Assembly (NCBI GenBank): GCA_024509875.1
Contig: JAMPIV010012273.1
Span: 141,001 to 205,000, forward strand
From: Oreohelix idahoensis
Taxonomy: Eukaryota > Mollusca > Gastropoda > Stylommatophora > Oreohelicidae
Direction of reading: 5' to 3'
Length of the DNA: 64,000 bases
Positions within the stretch are counted from its first letter, which is position 1, and every line of letters begins with the position of its first letter. The notes under the pieces were generated by a model that was not told the DNA's origin, searched no databases, and saw nothing but the letters and a program-made list of their open reading frames with translations. Below, piece after piece: positions 11,985 through 22,346 of this stretch. A program made the translations under genes and the position numbers.

Positions 11985-12605
11985 CCAGGTAAGAAATTTA
12001 ACAGTGCTCACAGTGTCAATAGCTTGAGATTTCCAGTACATAGGAATGTCAAGTCGGTAACTTCTCTCAGTATAAAAATGCCTTGTCACACCACAAATGG
12101 TCGATAGTCGGAAAATGTCACAAGTTTGATAGTCAAATGTTTGATCTTGTTGCCACCACGGGCTGAATGTATGTGGAAAAATGGGAAAAAGAAATCTGGA
12201 TCTATAGGCCCAGTTACAAAATTTATTCTTAATGTTCTTTGGGTTGGTACTCTTTGTCTCTTTTTGGGTGTAAACACGAAGCCAGACAAGTTCACCTTTG
12301 AATACCCAGATACTAAGTAAAAATGTTCTTTTGTATGGTTATTCTCAGATTTCTATGGAAGCCGCTGGTAGATTTTGGGTTTGACCCAATACTGTGTAAA
12401 GGAGAAAAAAATACAAATACTTAACCATAATATAGTATTCTCAATCCTATCCTTAACCCGCGTAAAATATAATATATTCATACACTCAATTATTTAACTA
12501 TGAATAGAACTACACGTGTATCTCATATTAAATTGTTTAATAAAAGTCTCCGTAAAATAAGCGCTAGTCTTCTTCTTCTTCTTCTTGCGATCGCATCTTT
12601 GATGA

Positions 12606-13098
12606 TTACACCGTCAGACGAGTTCTCATGATGAATTCGACTGTTGTTTGAAGTTCCTCTTTAACTCCATATAGCTTTGAGTTTAGTGTTGAGTCATTGG
12701 GCCAGTATATCTTTCTTAACTGGTCATACAGAGGACAGTCCTGTAGAACATGCTCAGCAGTTTGTTCGTTTAATCCACATGTGCACAGTGGTGAAGCAGA
12801 CAATCGTAGCTTCTGCATGTGTTTATTCAGTTTGTTATGCCCTGTCCTGAGTCGAAAAATAGTTGTCTGTCCCTGCCGGTCGAGAGTGTGATAGTCGTCT
12901 TTGGGTTGGTTCTGTTCTCTTCTGATAGTCTGGATAGCTCTCTTTTTTCTCAAAGTATGTGACTTCATTATCTTCTTGTTCACATTCTCCTCCCTTTTTT
13001 GCAAGTTTATCTGCCTTTTCATTTCCGGGTACACCACAATGAGATGGTACCCACTGAAGTATGGTTCTCTTTTTGGCAGCTACCTTGTTTAGTTTCAT
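12606..13098 (-). pseudogene. frameshifted end of the I-type LINE protein
   Basis: Two overlapping frames (12835-13098 and 12606-13037) finish the protein that breaks off near 13100. The first holds the last RNase H block, WVPSHCGVPGNEKADKLAKK. The second holds the LINE tail domain, FRLRTGHNKLNKHM and CTCGLNEQTAEHVLQDCPLY, a Cys/His pattern (C-x-C...H...C) common after RNase H in I and Jockey-like elements, ending at a stop at 12606. The shifts lie near 13100 and near 12985. Together with 13019-16465 this is one decayed gene. Confidence 0.85.
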
Positions 13099-16000
13099 TT
13101 CTCAGATGCGGGAGTTTACCACCCTTGAGAGCTTGCAGGACAGACAGTGCATCTGTGAGGATGACTACCTGGTGGCAGTCAGAGTTGGTGTTATAAATCA
13201 TATTTGCAGCTTGCTCTAGAGCTTGAACCTCAGCTGTATAGTTGGAACAGAATTTACCAGTGGGAATGTGCCTAGTCTCATAGTGGTTGTCAGGATATGA
13301 GATAAAGATACCGGCACCTCCATTCCTAACAGCATTAGTTGCTGATCCATCTGTATAGGCATGTATCCATGATTGATCGGGATAGCTTTCTTGGATCATA
13401 CTCAATGTAGCAGTTCGTTTTTGCAGATCATTATACTCACATCCACTTGTGAGACCACTGACTGTTGTATTAATTTGGAGGGCACTGCTGGCCTGCTCCC
13501 ATGGTACAGGGTATAGGGTGGGCTTCAGTGGTGTTGTCTTCATGGATAGGTCTTCTTGATGCTGTCTTATAAGTCTTTTCCCCCGATGCACAAAGCTGCT
13601 ACGCTTTAGACGTCCCAGTGCCAGATCATCTAGTCTTGCCTTCATTGGGTGCATTGGCATACTGTTGTACTTTTCCATCTGGATCATGGTTTTTGTGTCT
13701 CTTCTATGGGACAATGTCTGTAATCCAGCAACCTTCTGCATCTCTGTTATTGGTGTAGTTTTCATGGCTCCTGTAATGAGCCTGAGAGCTTGATTTTGCA
13801 CCTTGTCCAAAGACTGCAGATGTGAGTTAGCAGCTGATGACCATGCTGCTGAGCTAAACTCTAAGTGTGGTCTTATTACTCCATTATAAATCTTCTTTAG
13901 ATTTCGTTCATTTGCTCCCCAGCTTTTGGTACCTGCTAATTTTCTGAGTATGCCTAGTCGTCTTCGGGCCTTTCCTTCTGCATTTTCAATATGCTTATTC
14001 CATGTAAGCCTTTGGTCAAATGTCACCCCAAGATAGGTGGGGTAGCTTTCTTCCTTGATCACGGTTGTCCCTAGGTGTATGTTAGCTGATTTGTCCTTGG
14101 GGGCGAGGGAGAACAGTGTTGTGGAGGTTTTGTCTGTGTTTATTGTGATAAGCCATTTCTCTGCCCATGACACTAGCATGTCTGCTGCCCGCTGCATTCT
14201 ATAATTTGCTGTGGTGACATTTTCATCAGCGCACCAGAGTACTAGGTCATCTGCATATAAGGCAGCTTTAACTCCTGCAGGGAGATCTTTCACCAGGTCA
14301 TTGATGTAAACAAGGAAGAGCGTTGGGGAAATTACTCCTCCTTGAGGTACCCCCTGATGGAGCAACACTTTTCTGCTCTGCAGACCGTCAAGAGTGACTC
14401 TAGTTCTCCTGTTATGCAAGTATGACTGGATCCATTTCATCATGTTGCCTTGGATTCCACTTCTCCTAAGTTTTGCAATGAGGCCATCTTTCCACACCTT
14501 GTCAAAGGCCTGCTTGAAGTCGACCCAGAGCGTTAGGACCTTTTTCTTCTCCTGGAAGGCATCTTCTACTGCTTGAGACAAGTAAGTAACTTGGTCTTCT
14601 ATACTGTAGCATTCTCTAAATCCAGCTTGTTCCGGCACCAGGATCTGCTCAGACTCTAAATACCATTTCAATCTGTGGTTGACTATTCGCTCCATAGTCT
14701 TCCCAACACAGCTTGTGAGACTGATTGGCCGGTAACTTGCAGCCTCGGTCTTACTTTTCCCTTTCTTTAGTATGGGTATTGTGATGGCTTCTCTCCATAC
14801 TTGGGGTACCGTTCCTTTCAACCAGCTGTGGTTGGATATCTCAAGCAGTTTTGTCTTTGCTGCTGAGCTCAGATTTACTAGCATTTCGTTGCTGATTTTG
14901 TCTGGGCCGGGTGACTTTTGAAACTTAAGCTTGGAAATAGCCTTCTGTAGTTCTCCTAGTGTGATGGGTTCCCTCATTGGGGCAGGGGTATCTGTCTGTC
15001 CCATGGTTGCCAGTATTTCTTTTCTTATCTCTCTCTGATGGTCTATGTTAATGGGTAAGTTGCTTTCTGAACTGTATCTTCTAGCAAACAAGTCTGCAGC
15101 TTGTTTTCCTCTGAAAAGTTTGCCACCTTCATCCAATGTGATAGTCTGCCTTGGTGAGGAATGCTCTTCATTTAGAGACTTGACTAATCTCCAAAGTTTC
15201 CTGCCGTCTTTCTCAAGGTTCAGCGATGCCGTTTTAGTTCTCCAGCTTTTCCGCTTTTCTTCTAGCTTTGTTCTCTGAAACTCTGCTACAGCCTTTTTCC
15301 ATTTGTTGTGAGTTTCAAGTGAAGGCTGAGACTCTGCGTCCTTTCTAGCCTTGTCCATAGCTTCCTGACGTTCTTGGAGTGTGCTGGACCAGTATGGTAT
15401 GTAGTTACGCCGGCATCCTTTGGGAATGGTTTCTTTTGCAGCTTGTAGTATGCATCTGTTGAAGTCTTTTACCACTTCATTAATGTCTCTGTTCTGTACC
15501 TCGAGGGTAGACAGCAGCGTGTTCACCTGATGCCTGAATAAACCCCAGTTGGCTTTTTTGTAGTTCCATCTTGTAATGGCTGGGCCTGTACTGAGAGTTG
15601 CACTCTGGACAGTAAGAAAGATTGGGCGATGGTCGCTTCCCCCTAGTTGGTCTCCTACTTCTCTACTAATAGATCCAGCTATATCTGGTGTGGAGAAGGC
15701 AAGATCTGGTGTTGAGGTTGTGTGCCATCCTCTGGAGTAGAAGGTAGGAGTATCTGTGGCATTATTGACTAGGATTAGGGAGTGATCATCTTGCCAAGTT
15801 TCAACCTCTTCACCTCTGTGATCCAGATGGTTATAGCCCCAGCTCTGGGAGTGGCTATTAAAGTCTCCAACTGCTATAAAGTTGGTGGCTGGTACCTGTA
15901 TAGAGCTGAGACTCAGGGGTTTGTTGTTCGGACAGTAATAGTTCAGGAGTTCTATTTCCATCTTGTCTACCTTTATCTGCAGCAGCTGATATTCTGCTCC

Positions 16001-16465
16001 ATCCATGAAGGTTTTCCTTTCGTGTGCAGGAATGTTATTCCTTACAAGAGTAAGTACTCCTCCTTTTCGTCTATCTTGTCTGTCGGATCTGAAGCATTGA
16101 TATCCCCTTATTTTAAAGGTTTGATCTGCTTTCAAGTGAGTCTCTTGGATACAGCAAACACTGACTTGCTTCTCATACAAGATGTTTTCCAGCTCTGTCT
16201 TTTTGCTGTATCCAGCCTGCTTGCTGTTCACTCCCTCTGCATTCCAGTGCATCATGACAAGTGGCACCCTGGGTTTCTCTTTTTCTGTTTTGTTTTGGTC
16301 AGTAGTTCTCCTCCGCCGTCTGTTGACTCCACAAGACGGTCTAGAGGGTCCTCCAGTAGCTGAGGGTGGGCTCTGTCGAGGCTCAGAGCCCGGCACTGCA
16401 CCTGCCTGGTGGAGCTCCACAGGGCGAGCACCAGAACGAGATTTATTTGACGGTGTACTCTCCAT
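13019..16465 (-). CDS. I-type LINE polyprotein: endonuclease, reverse transcriptase, RNase H
   Basis: The frame is 1148 codons. Residues about 70-300 are an EEP endonuclease that nicks the target (MHWNAEGVN, CIQETHL, VGDFNSHSQSWG, GGSDHRP). Residues about 480-780 are the reverse transcriptase (SPGPDKISNEML, PISLTSCVGKTMERI, LWVDFKQAFDKVW, GVPQGGVISPTLF, YADDLVLW near residue 734). RNase H starts near residue 1030 (YTDGSA, NYTAEVQALEQA, LTDALSVLQAL). The last RNase H block is in another frame because of a shift near 13100, so the final 30 or so residues here are spurious. The first Met is used as start; no separate ORF1 is visible upstream. Confidence 0.92.
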   Translation of the reverse strand: MESTPSNKSRSGARPVELHQAGAVPGSEPRQSPPSATGGPSRPSCGVNRRRRRTTDQNKTEKEKPRVPLVMMHWNAEGVNSKQAGYSKKTELENILYEKQVSVCCIQETHLKADQTFKIRGYQCFRSDRQDRRKGGVLTLVRNNIPAHERKTFMDGAEYQLLQIKVDKMEIELLNYYCPNNKPLSLSSIQVPATNFIAVGDFNSHSQSWGYNHLDHRGEEVETWQDDHSLILVNNATDTPTFYSRGWHTTSTPDLAFSTPDIAGSISREVGDQLGGSDHRPIFLTVQSATLSTGPAITRWNYKKANWGLFRHQVNTLLSTLEVQNRDINEVVKDFNRCILQAAKETIPKGCRRNYIPYWSSTLQERQEAMDKARKDAESQPSLETHNKWKKAVAEFQRTKLEEKRKSWRTKTASLNLEKDGRKLWRLVKSLNEEHSSPRQTITLDEGGKLFRGKQAADLFARRYSSESNLPINIDHQREIRKEILATMGQTDTPAPMREPITLGELQKAISKLKFQKSPGPDKISNEMLVNLSSAAKTKLLEISNHSWLKGTVPQVWREAITIPILKKGKSKTEAASYRPISLTSCVGKTMERIVNHRLKWYLESEQILVPEQAGFRECYSIEDQVTYLSQAVEDAFQEKKKVLTLWVDFKQAFDKVWKDGLIAKLRRSGIQGNMMKWIQSYLHNRRTRVTLDGLQSRKVLLHQGVPQGGVISPTLFLVYINDLVKDLPAGVKAALYADDLVLWCADENVTTANYRMQRAADMLVSWAEKWLITINTDKTSTTLFSLAPKDKSANIHLGTTVIKEESYPTYLGVTFDQRLTWNKHIENAEGKARRRLGILRKLAGTKSWGANERNLKKIYNGVIRPHLEFSSAAWSSAANSHLQSLDKVQNQALRLITGAMKTTPITEMQKVAGLQTLSHRRDTKTMIQMEKYNSMPMHPMKARLDDLALGRLKRSSFVHRGKRLIRQHQEDLSMKTTPLKPTLYPVPWEQASSALQINTTVSGLTSGCEYNDLQKRTATLSMIQESYPDQSWIHAYTDGSATNAVRNGGAGIFISYPDNHYETRHIPTGKFCSNYTAEVQALEQAANMIYNTNSDCHQVVILTDALSVLQALKGGKLPHLRNETKQGSCQKENHTSVGTISLWCTRK

Positions 16466-17540
16466 AGAAAAAAAAAAGCGAGTTGCATGATACTGTGGTT
16501 TCCGGTGCGCCTTCTGGCCCAGTATCTACGACTTTAGCACCTGTTCAACGGGAGAGTGGGCTCATCCCTAATCTGTTTATGTTCCCAGTAGAAGACTATT
16601 CGCAAGCAGCCTGGGGGTGTCACTGCTCTGCGCGGACCTTGTTTACCGAGGCGGCGTCCGAGCTCGTATGGTGAAAATATGGTTGCGTTATCTTCAAAAT
16701 AGCCCTGTCTTTCCCGTGGCTTTTCTGCCATCCTGCAACTTTGAGTTAGGGAGTTCTGAGCTCCAGTCTCTTTCCCAGGCATTTTATCCTGGCCTGGCAC
16801 GCATACAGAGGACCCCACTTCTGGTTCTAAGTTAGCAGTTGGGGATAGGTGGGGTAGCACACTGTGCATTCCCCGTCATCCAGGGGGCTCTCCAACTATG
16901 CAGAGCTTGCACAATGCTGTGCTCTGGTTCGGGGCTCTCCCAAGGAATCCTCACGTCCTGCACAGAGCCACTTCCCGATACCCACCACCTGCCAACCCTC
17001 CATTGTAGAAATCTCCTGCATGCGGCCATCCAGTCAAGAGCCAGTATTAAGTCTGGTGCCCAAGTGATCCCCCCAAGCTCAGTGTGCAATGCTGGGTTCT
17101 CATCATGCTGCAACACAGGAGGGATTGTGATGCTCAGCCATCTCTCTCAATTCTGCACCGATAAGTGACATCGGGGACTTAACTTTGCCTCAGTACTGGG
17201 AGGCCCCGTTTCCGGGTACACCACACACAGCCAATTGAGGCAACGGTCGCCATGGGCGTGATAGACGACAAACAGTGAAGAATGAGGCAAGAAAGCATTT
17301 AACCCATGAAGTGGGGGTGGATTGGTGCAGACCAGAGCATGTACCACTCGCCGGTGGGTTCTGCATCTACACCTATAGGGTTCCACCCACTCCTCAGCCC
17401 ATTTAGTCTGGCCCCTCACCCAGGACCTGTCCGGCTTGGGTGACCCTGCCAGGAGTAAAACTCCCGCCGGCATAGCTCCCGGGATCATTGAGGCGCTCAA
17501 GCTCTCCAACCACGGCAAGGTAGGCTTACATGTGGAGAGA
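16466..17540 (-). promoter_or_regulatory. 5' leader of the I-type LINE, with shared hairpin module
   Basis: About 1.07 kb separates the element's 5' end from its first Met. It contains short frames only, none with gag or zinc-knuckle features. Near the 5' end (minus strand, 17446-17474) lies a hairpin, UGCC...GGGAGUUUUACUCCU...GGCA, which with its flanks is shared by the unrelated RTE element at 17600. An internal promoter is expected in this region for a LINE, but I cannot point to one. Confidence 0.6.
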
Positions 17541-17635
17541 GCGCTAGTCATTTATATTTTTAATCATCATGAATTAGACATAAATATATATTTCGTCAGC
17601 GGTATGGCAGCTTGCGTACCCTGACAATCCCCAGA

Positions 17636-17680
17636 GCTATGCCAGTGGGAGTTTTACTCCTGGTAGGTTCAACCAAGCGG
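17636..17680 (+). promoter_or_regulatory. structured 5' module of the RTE LINE
   Basis: Starting some 36 bases from the 5' end, the RNA would form UGCC...GGGAG-UUUUA-CUCCU...GGUA, with following blocks CCAAGCGGAC and GGGGTCAGAC. The same blocks occur in the I-type LINE leader at 17380-17480 on the other strand. The outer stem keeps pairing although one base differs (GGCA against GGUA). Confidence 0.65.
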
Positions 17681-17816
17681 ACTGGTCTGTGTGGGTAGGG
17701 GTCAGACAAAAGCTGGTACCCTGGTCCTCCAGGTTGGGGGTTTTAGCATAGGGCTGACACCCCTGTCTATGTAAAAAAATAATGAAGTTACGGAAACAAC
17801 ATCAAATGAACAAACT

Positions 17817-20800
17817 TTGCTGCGGGATGGACATTCGGAGTCTGTGGCTCGTATGACTGTCAGTGGTGAAAGCCGAAAGGAAGCCACTGACATGAAAACG
17901 GATGTCCTGACCGCAAAACAGGATACAAGAATAGGATTTTGGAATGTCAGGACAATCTACGAGACAGGTAAACTAAGACAGGTCACGGCAGAAATGAGAA
18001 ACTATAGGTTACACATCCTGGGAATAAGCGAGAGCAGATGGACAGGGGCAGGAAAAGTTAAAACAGCAACAGGAGAAACAGTACTTTACTCTGGAAGAGA
18101 GGATGGACAGCACAGTGAAGGCGTAGCCATTATTCTACAGAAAGGGATAGAAAGGACATTACTGGAATGGAAACCCATCAACAACAGACTGATACGATTG
18201 AGATTGAGAGGGAGATTCACCAACACTACAATAATACAATGCTACGCACCAACGAATGATAGCGATGAGGAGGTCAAGGATGAATTCTATCAACAACTGC
18301 AGAAAGAAATGGAGGACACACCTAGATATGATCTTGTTATAGTAATGGGAGACCTCAATGCGAAAGTTGGTACACACAATACATATAATGAAAGAACAAT
18401 GGGGAAATGCGGCAGCGGAATAGCAAACGAAAATGGGGATAAGCTAATAAGTTTCTGTAGCATTAACAACCTGGTCATTGGAGGAACACTTTTCCCACAT
18501 AAGGAAATTCACAAGTTAACATGGGAATCACCAAATGGTCGGGACAGAAACCAGATAGACCACATCATGGTTAACGGTAGATGGAGACATGCATTACAAG
18601 ATGTGAAGGTAAGAAGAGGTGCAGATGTGGGAAGCGATCACCATTTAGTAGTAGCAAAACTGAAAGTGAAACTAAGAAGGGCTGGACCAACTGTAACTAC
18701 ACAGAAAAGGTTTGACATCAGCAAATTGAAGGACCCCCTTACCAGAAAAGCTTTTGCGGCCGACATTAAGAAACGATATCAATTTGCCAAAAGCCAGGAA
18801 AAGACATTGACTGATGATATAGACCAGAATTTTAACACCATTTCAACAATATATAAGGAAAGTAGCAAATCATGCTTAGGATTCCAGGAAAGGAAGAAGC
18901 AAGACTGGATAACACCAGAAACACTAAACACCATAAAGATGAGAAAGGAAATGAAAAGAAAGAAAACAGAAGCGAAGTCCCCCAGGTTAAAGCAACTATA
19001 TAGCGAACAGTACAGTCAACTGGACAGGGAAGTTAAACGCCAAACCCGAGCCAACAAAAGGAATTTCCTAGACGATCTTGCAAAACAGGCAGAAGAGGCA
19101 GCACTGAGAAATGAACAAAGCACAGTATACAAAATAACTTAATTCATCAGCGGAAAACAAGGTGCAAACAATATTACATTAGTAAGAGATAAGCAAGGAA
19201 ATCTCATCAAGACAGCAGAGGGACAGGAAACAAGATGGGCAGAGCACTTCAGAGAAACTCTGAACAAGGAAATACCAGAGACACAATTGAATGTTCCTGA
19301 GGCTGAAAACGATCTAGATGTAAATACAGACATTCCACGAAAAGAAGAAATCACAGCAATCAAAGGGTTAAAGAACGGTAAAGCTCCGGGCCATGATAAC
19401 TTAAATGCAGAGCTATTTAAGACAGACCCTGAGCTAGCAGCAGAACTATTAGAACCACTATTTGCACAAGTGTGGAAAACGGGGACAACACCATCAGAGT
19501 GGAACAAAGGAATAATTGTCAAATTGCCCAAGAAGGGAGATCTTTCAGACTGCAATAATTGGAGAGGAATCACTCTTCTCTCAGTTCCCAGCAAAATACT
19601 AGGCAGGATAATTATACAGAGAATTTCAAAGGCAGTAGACTACAAACTGAGGAAAGAACAAGCAGGATTTAGAAAGAACAGAAGATGTGTAGACCATATA
19701 TTCACTCTCATGAACATTATAGAGCAGTGCTCAGAATGGCAAAGACAGCTTTACATAAATTTTGTTGATTTTGAAAAGGCTTTTGACAGCATACAAAGGG
19801 ACAGTTTATGGAAAATACTGAGGGCTTATGGAATTCCAAGCTGCATAGTGTCAATCATAAAAAGCCTCTATGCCAACTTTACGTGTAGTGTTGGGCAGAG
19901 CAACCTAACCTTCGAGGTGAAGACAGGAGTACGACAGGGATGCCCCTTATCAACCACTCTATTTTTAACAGTCATAGACTGGGTGATGCGCCAGACAACA
20001 GAGGGCAGTCCAAGAGGAATAAGATGGACTACATTTTCAACATTGGAAGATCTGGAATATGCAGATGACATTGCACTGCTGGCACATTCACATCAACACA
20101 TCCAGGAAAAAACGGATAGACTTAATAAATTTAGCCAGCAGGTGGGCTTGAACATCAATTTAAAGAAGTCTGAGGTCATGACGCTCAATGTGAGCAACCC
20201 TGAGCCCATATCAGTAAGGAATCAGCAACTGGTACAGACAGATACCTTCACATACCTAGGAAGCATAGTAACACCAGACGGTGGGGCAGGCAAAGACATC
20301 AACATCAGAATGAATAAGGCAAGAACAGCCTTCTTTAGCCTAAATAACATCTGGAAGTCCTCCCAATACAGCACAAGCACAAAATTAAGATTATACCAGA
20401 GTTGCGTGCTTTCTGTGCTTCTCTATGGTGCGGAATGCTGGAGAGTCACAGAGAAGGAAATGTCAAAATTGTCCTCTTTTCACACAACATGCCTAAGAAA
20501 AATTCACCGAATCTTTTGGCCGAATACCATCACCAACCAAGATCTGCTTACTCGTAGCAAGCAAGAGGACATGCATACCATCATAGCTGGCAGACGCTGG
20601 AGCTGGGTTGGTCATGTCCTCAGAAGAGACCCCGATGCCATCACAAGAACAGCTATGCTTTGGACCCCTGAAGGAAAGCGAAAGAGAGGCCGACCAAAAA
20701 CAACTTGGCGGAGGACTGTGGAGGCTGAGATGCAAAGAATGAACCAGAGTTGGGGCACTGTACGAAGGATGGCCACCAACCGTGCAAAGTGGAATCAGTT

Positions 20801-20843
20801 TGTTGTTGCCCTACAAGACGCCACTAGGCGTGATGGCCACTGA
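17817..20843 (+). pseudogene. RTE LINE endonuclease - reverse transcriptase, one in-frame stop
   Basis: A single frame of about 1008 codons interrupted only by TAA at 19140-19142 (codon 442), in the linker between domains. Residues about 35-290 are the EEP endonuclease (IGFWNVRTI, ILGISESRWTG, VIVMGDLNAKVG, NQIDHIM, GSDHHLVVAKL). The reverse transcriptase follows the stop (KNGKAPGHDNLNAELF, EQAGFRKNRR, NFVDFEKAFDS, GVRQGCPLSTTLF, LEYADDIALL near residue 748). The C-terminal tail has LYGAECWRVTEKE, WVGHVLRRD and GKRKRGRPKTTWRR, usual in RTE proteins. A real start may be 17817 or the Met near 17892. The copy at 40821 lacks this stop but has other breaks. Confidence 0.92.
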
Positions 20844-20882
20844 CTGCTTTGACGGTCGGTGGTTAAGGATCGAAGAAGAATA
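20818..20882 (+). other. RTE 3' end with hairpins and GAA tail
   Basis: The last codons and stop overlap an RNA hairpin (ACGCC-ACTA-GGCGT), followed by a second possible stem (CCACTGAC with GTCGGTGG) and a short GAAGAA tail. This 3' end recurs at 2898, 43235, 55116 and 62970, so it is probably the site the RTE enzyme recognises to start copying. That role is inferred from other LINEs. Confidence 0.7.
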
Positions 20883-22099
20883 ATATATTTCGTCAGTACT
20901 CATAATGAATAGTGCATTTACTAGACGTTTAAAATAACTCTTACTGGTTAATATCAGTTAGTTAGATTTACGCTACAGCCGGAACAATTTAGCTGTAGAT
21001 TATATTAATTCGCTAGTCACATTGCACAAAACTCCTAGTGAAATAAAAATGACGGACTTAACAATTAAATCACTCTACACAGAAAAATCGTAGTGAATAA
21101 AATAATTACCGCGAACACAGAATTAGAACTAGACTACTCCAAATCGAAAATACTAAGACATCCACTATAACAATGGTCTAAAAAATCGAAGCTAGTTGTT
21201 CTCTGAAATTCTGTCGGTACTGGATAAATTGAGTTTAAAGGCAGAGATACATATATTAAATTTGCAGAACTTCGCTCAGACTTGTTACTTTTAACGCCTT
21301 CGCTCAGATTTCGGGCTTTTCCTCGGTCGATCTGCGAATCAGGGAAAATTGACACTTTTACCGCTTGCAGACTCTGGCAATCGAGCGAAGCTCGTCCTTT
21401 GATCTGGCGATTCTCACCGTCGATTCTTACCTTCCAAATGAACGGATTCAGGGGGAGTAACTGTGATTATCTGCCCTTGGTTCCAAATTATCTACTCCTT
21501 CTACTCAAATTATTTCCCCTGATCACTGTCTAACGAAAAATACGTTACAACTACATTAGCTTATCTTCCCCTGAGCCAAAAAATTACGAACCTTTTGAAA
21601 TAGTTGCCCCTTTCTACGCGTTCCGTCTCTCCCTGTTTGATCCTATTACGACGATTTCCAATCGCTGGCTTTATAATTACAGGTAACCGGCTCAACGTTA
21701 GCTAAATAGTTCTATTGGTAAACATTCCTAAGGAAATAGAGAAAAGAAAATAGGCGTGCTAAATTAGAAAAAGAGACAGATCTCTGAGTGTAGGAGGGTT
21801 TTATGTTTACAAAACGTGTGTAGGTGAAAGAAAAATGTAGATAATGAAATAGATATATGAAAGCTATTATCATAATATGTCACAGCGCCCCATGTGCATG
21901 TCTCGATTCCTTTGTGGTGTGTGTTTGTTATTCTTGTTTTTGCATGATACAGTGACGTGTATAACACTCGATGACTCACTTTTAGTTTGCTTGTTTGGTT
22001 GGTAATATTTGTCTTCTATCGTTGATTGTAGTTTCGGCACTTATTTTTTGTTGTTGTAGATTGTTATCTCATTCTATACTCCTCTCCCCACTTACTTAA

Positions 22100-22346
22100 G
22101 CGTCAAATTGGCAGAGTGGTTAGCGCTTGCCTCTCGCGTAAGTTACCAGGTTCAAGACCTGGTAACGACACGCTCCGCTCTACCCAGCTGTGAATGGGCA
22201 CCTAACTGCTCTTGAGTTAGGGAAGGCACAGACAGCGAGGACGAGAACTGGTCACCCTGCCTCATACAGCTGGACCTAATATACTGAAGTCTTTAATGCT
22301 ACACTCCCCTACATCAGTATCTGCAATGGGACAATCTTTACCCTTC
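22100..22346 (+). mobile_element. tRNA-headed SINE, family 1, full length
   Basis: The head GCGTCAAATTGGCAGAGTGG has an A-box-like GGCAGAGTGGTTAGCG and a B box GGTTCAAGACC (22149-22159), the internal RNA polymerase III promoter of tRNA genes. It continues into a non-tRNA body (gaatgggcacc, gaaggcacagacagcgag) and a tail ending near caatgggacaatctttac. It is not a tRNA gene: no acceptor stem closes around it. Further copies lie at 22922, 54408, 54776 and 62785. Confidence 0.8.

Larger units (their letters stand above)
12570..17540 (-). mobile_element. near full-length I-type LINE with RNase H
   Basis: This minus-strand non-LTR element lies between two copies of GCGCTAGTC (12561-12569 and 17541-17549). 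Joining the flanks gives the sequence seen without the element near 38465-38500, so both ends are certain. From 5' to 3' it has a roughly 1.07-kb leader, one long endonuclease - reverse transcriptase - RNase H frame, and a short 3' end finishing in AAG repeats (CTT repeats at 12570-12585). RNase H after reverse transcriptase places it in the I superfamily, perhaps near Nimb. Two frameshifts near the end make this copy inactive. Confidence 0.92.
17600..20882 (+). mobile_element. near full-length RTE-type LINE
   Basis: A plus-strand non-LTR element flanked by two copies of ATATATTTCGTCAG (17586-17599 and 20883-20896), a 14-bp target duplication. It sits only 50 bp from the I-type LINE inside the same old LTR. 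A 217-base leader, one EEP endonuclease - reverse transcriptase frame and a very short 3' UTR ending in GAAGAAGAA are typical of the RTE group. Apart from one stop codon the coding region is open. Confidence 0.92.
1244..21884 (-). repeat. old solo LTR, split by three nested retroelements
   Basis: The LTR begins TGTCGTAGATT at 1244 and ends ATATGTCACA at 21884, flanked on both sides by GCGCC (1239-1243 and 21885-21889), a perfect 5-bp target duplication. Its own sequence survives as 1244-2174, 11985-12569, 17550-17599 and 20897-21884, about 2.5 kb in total. A paralogous copy at 35804-39197 runs through all four joins and so serves as the empty site. Its TGTCGTAG end resembles the reverse complement of the end of element B's LTR, which suggests a related family lying in the opposite orientation to B. 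No internal coding region is left, so it is a solo LTR made by LTR-LTR recombination. Confidence 0.88.

Noticed and set aside
17147..17551. ORF1 (gag-like) of the I-type LINE
   Set aside because: Its ATG lies in the flanking target duplication outside the element, and the protein has no zinc knuckle or coiled coil.
22109..22160. A tRNA gene (A and B boxes present)
   Set aside because: No acceptor stem or anticodon arm closes, and the same head with a fixed body recurs at 54776; it is a SINE. The same holds for 63246-63320.
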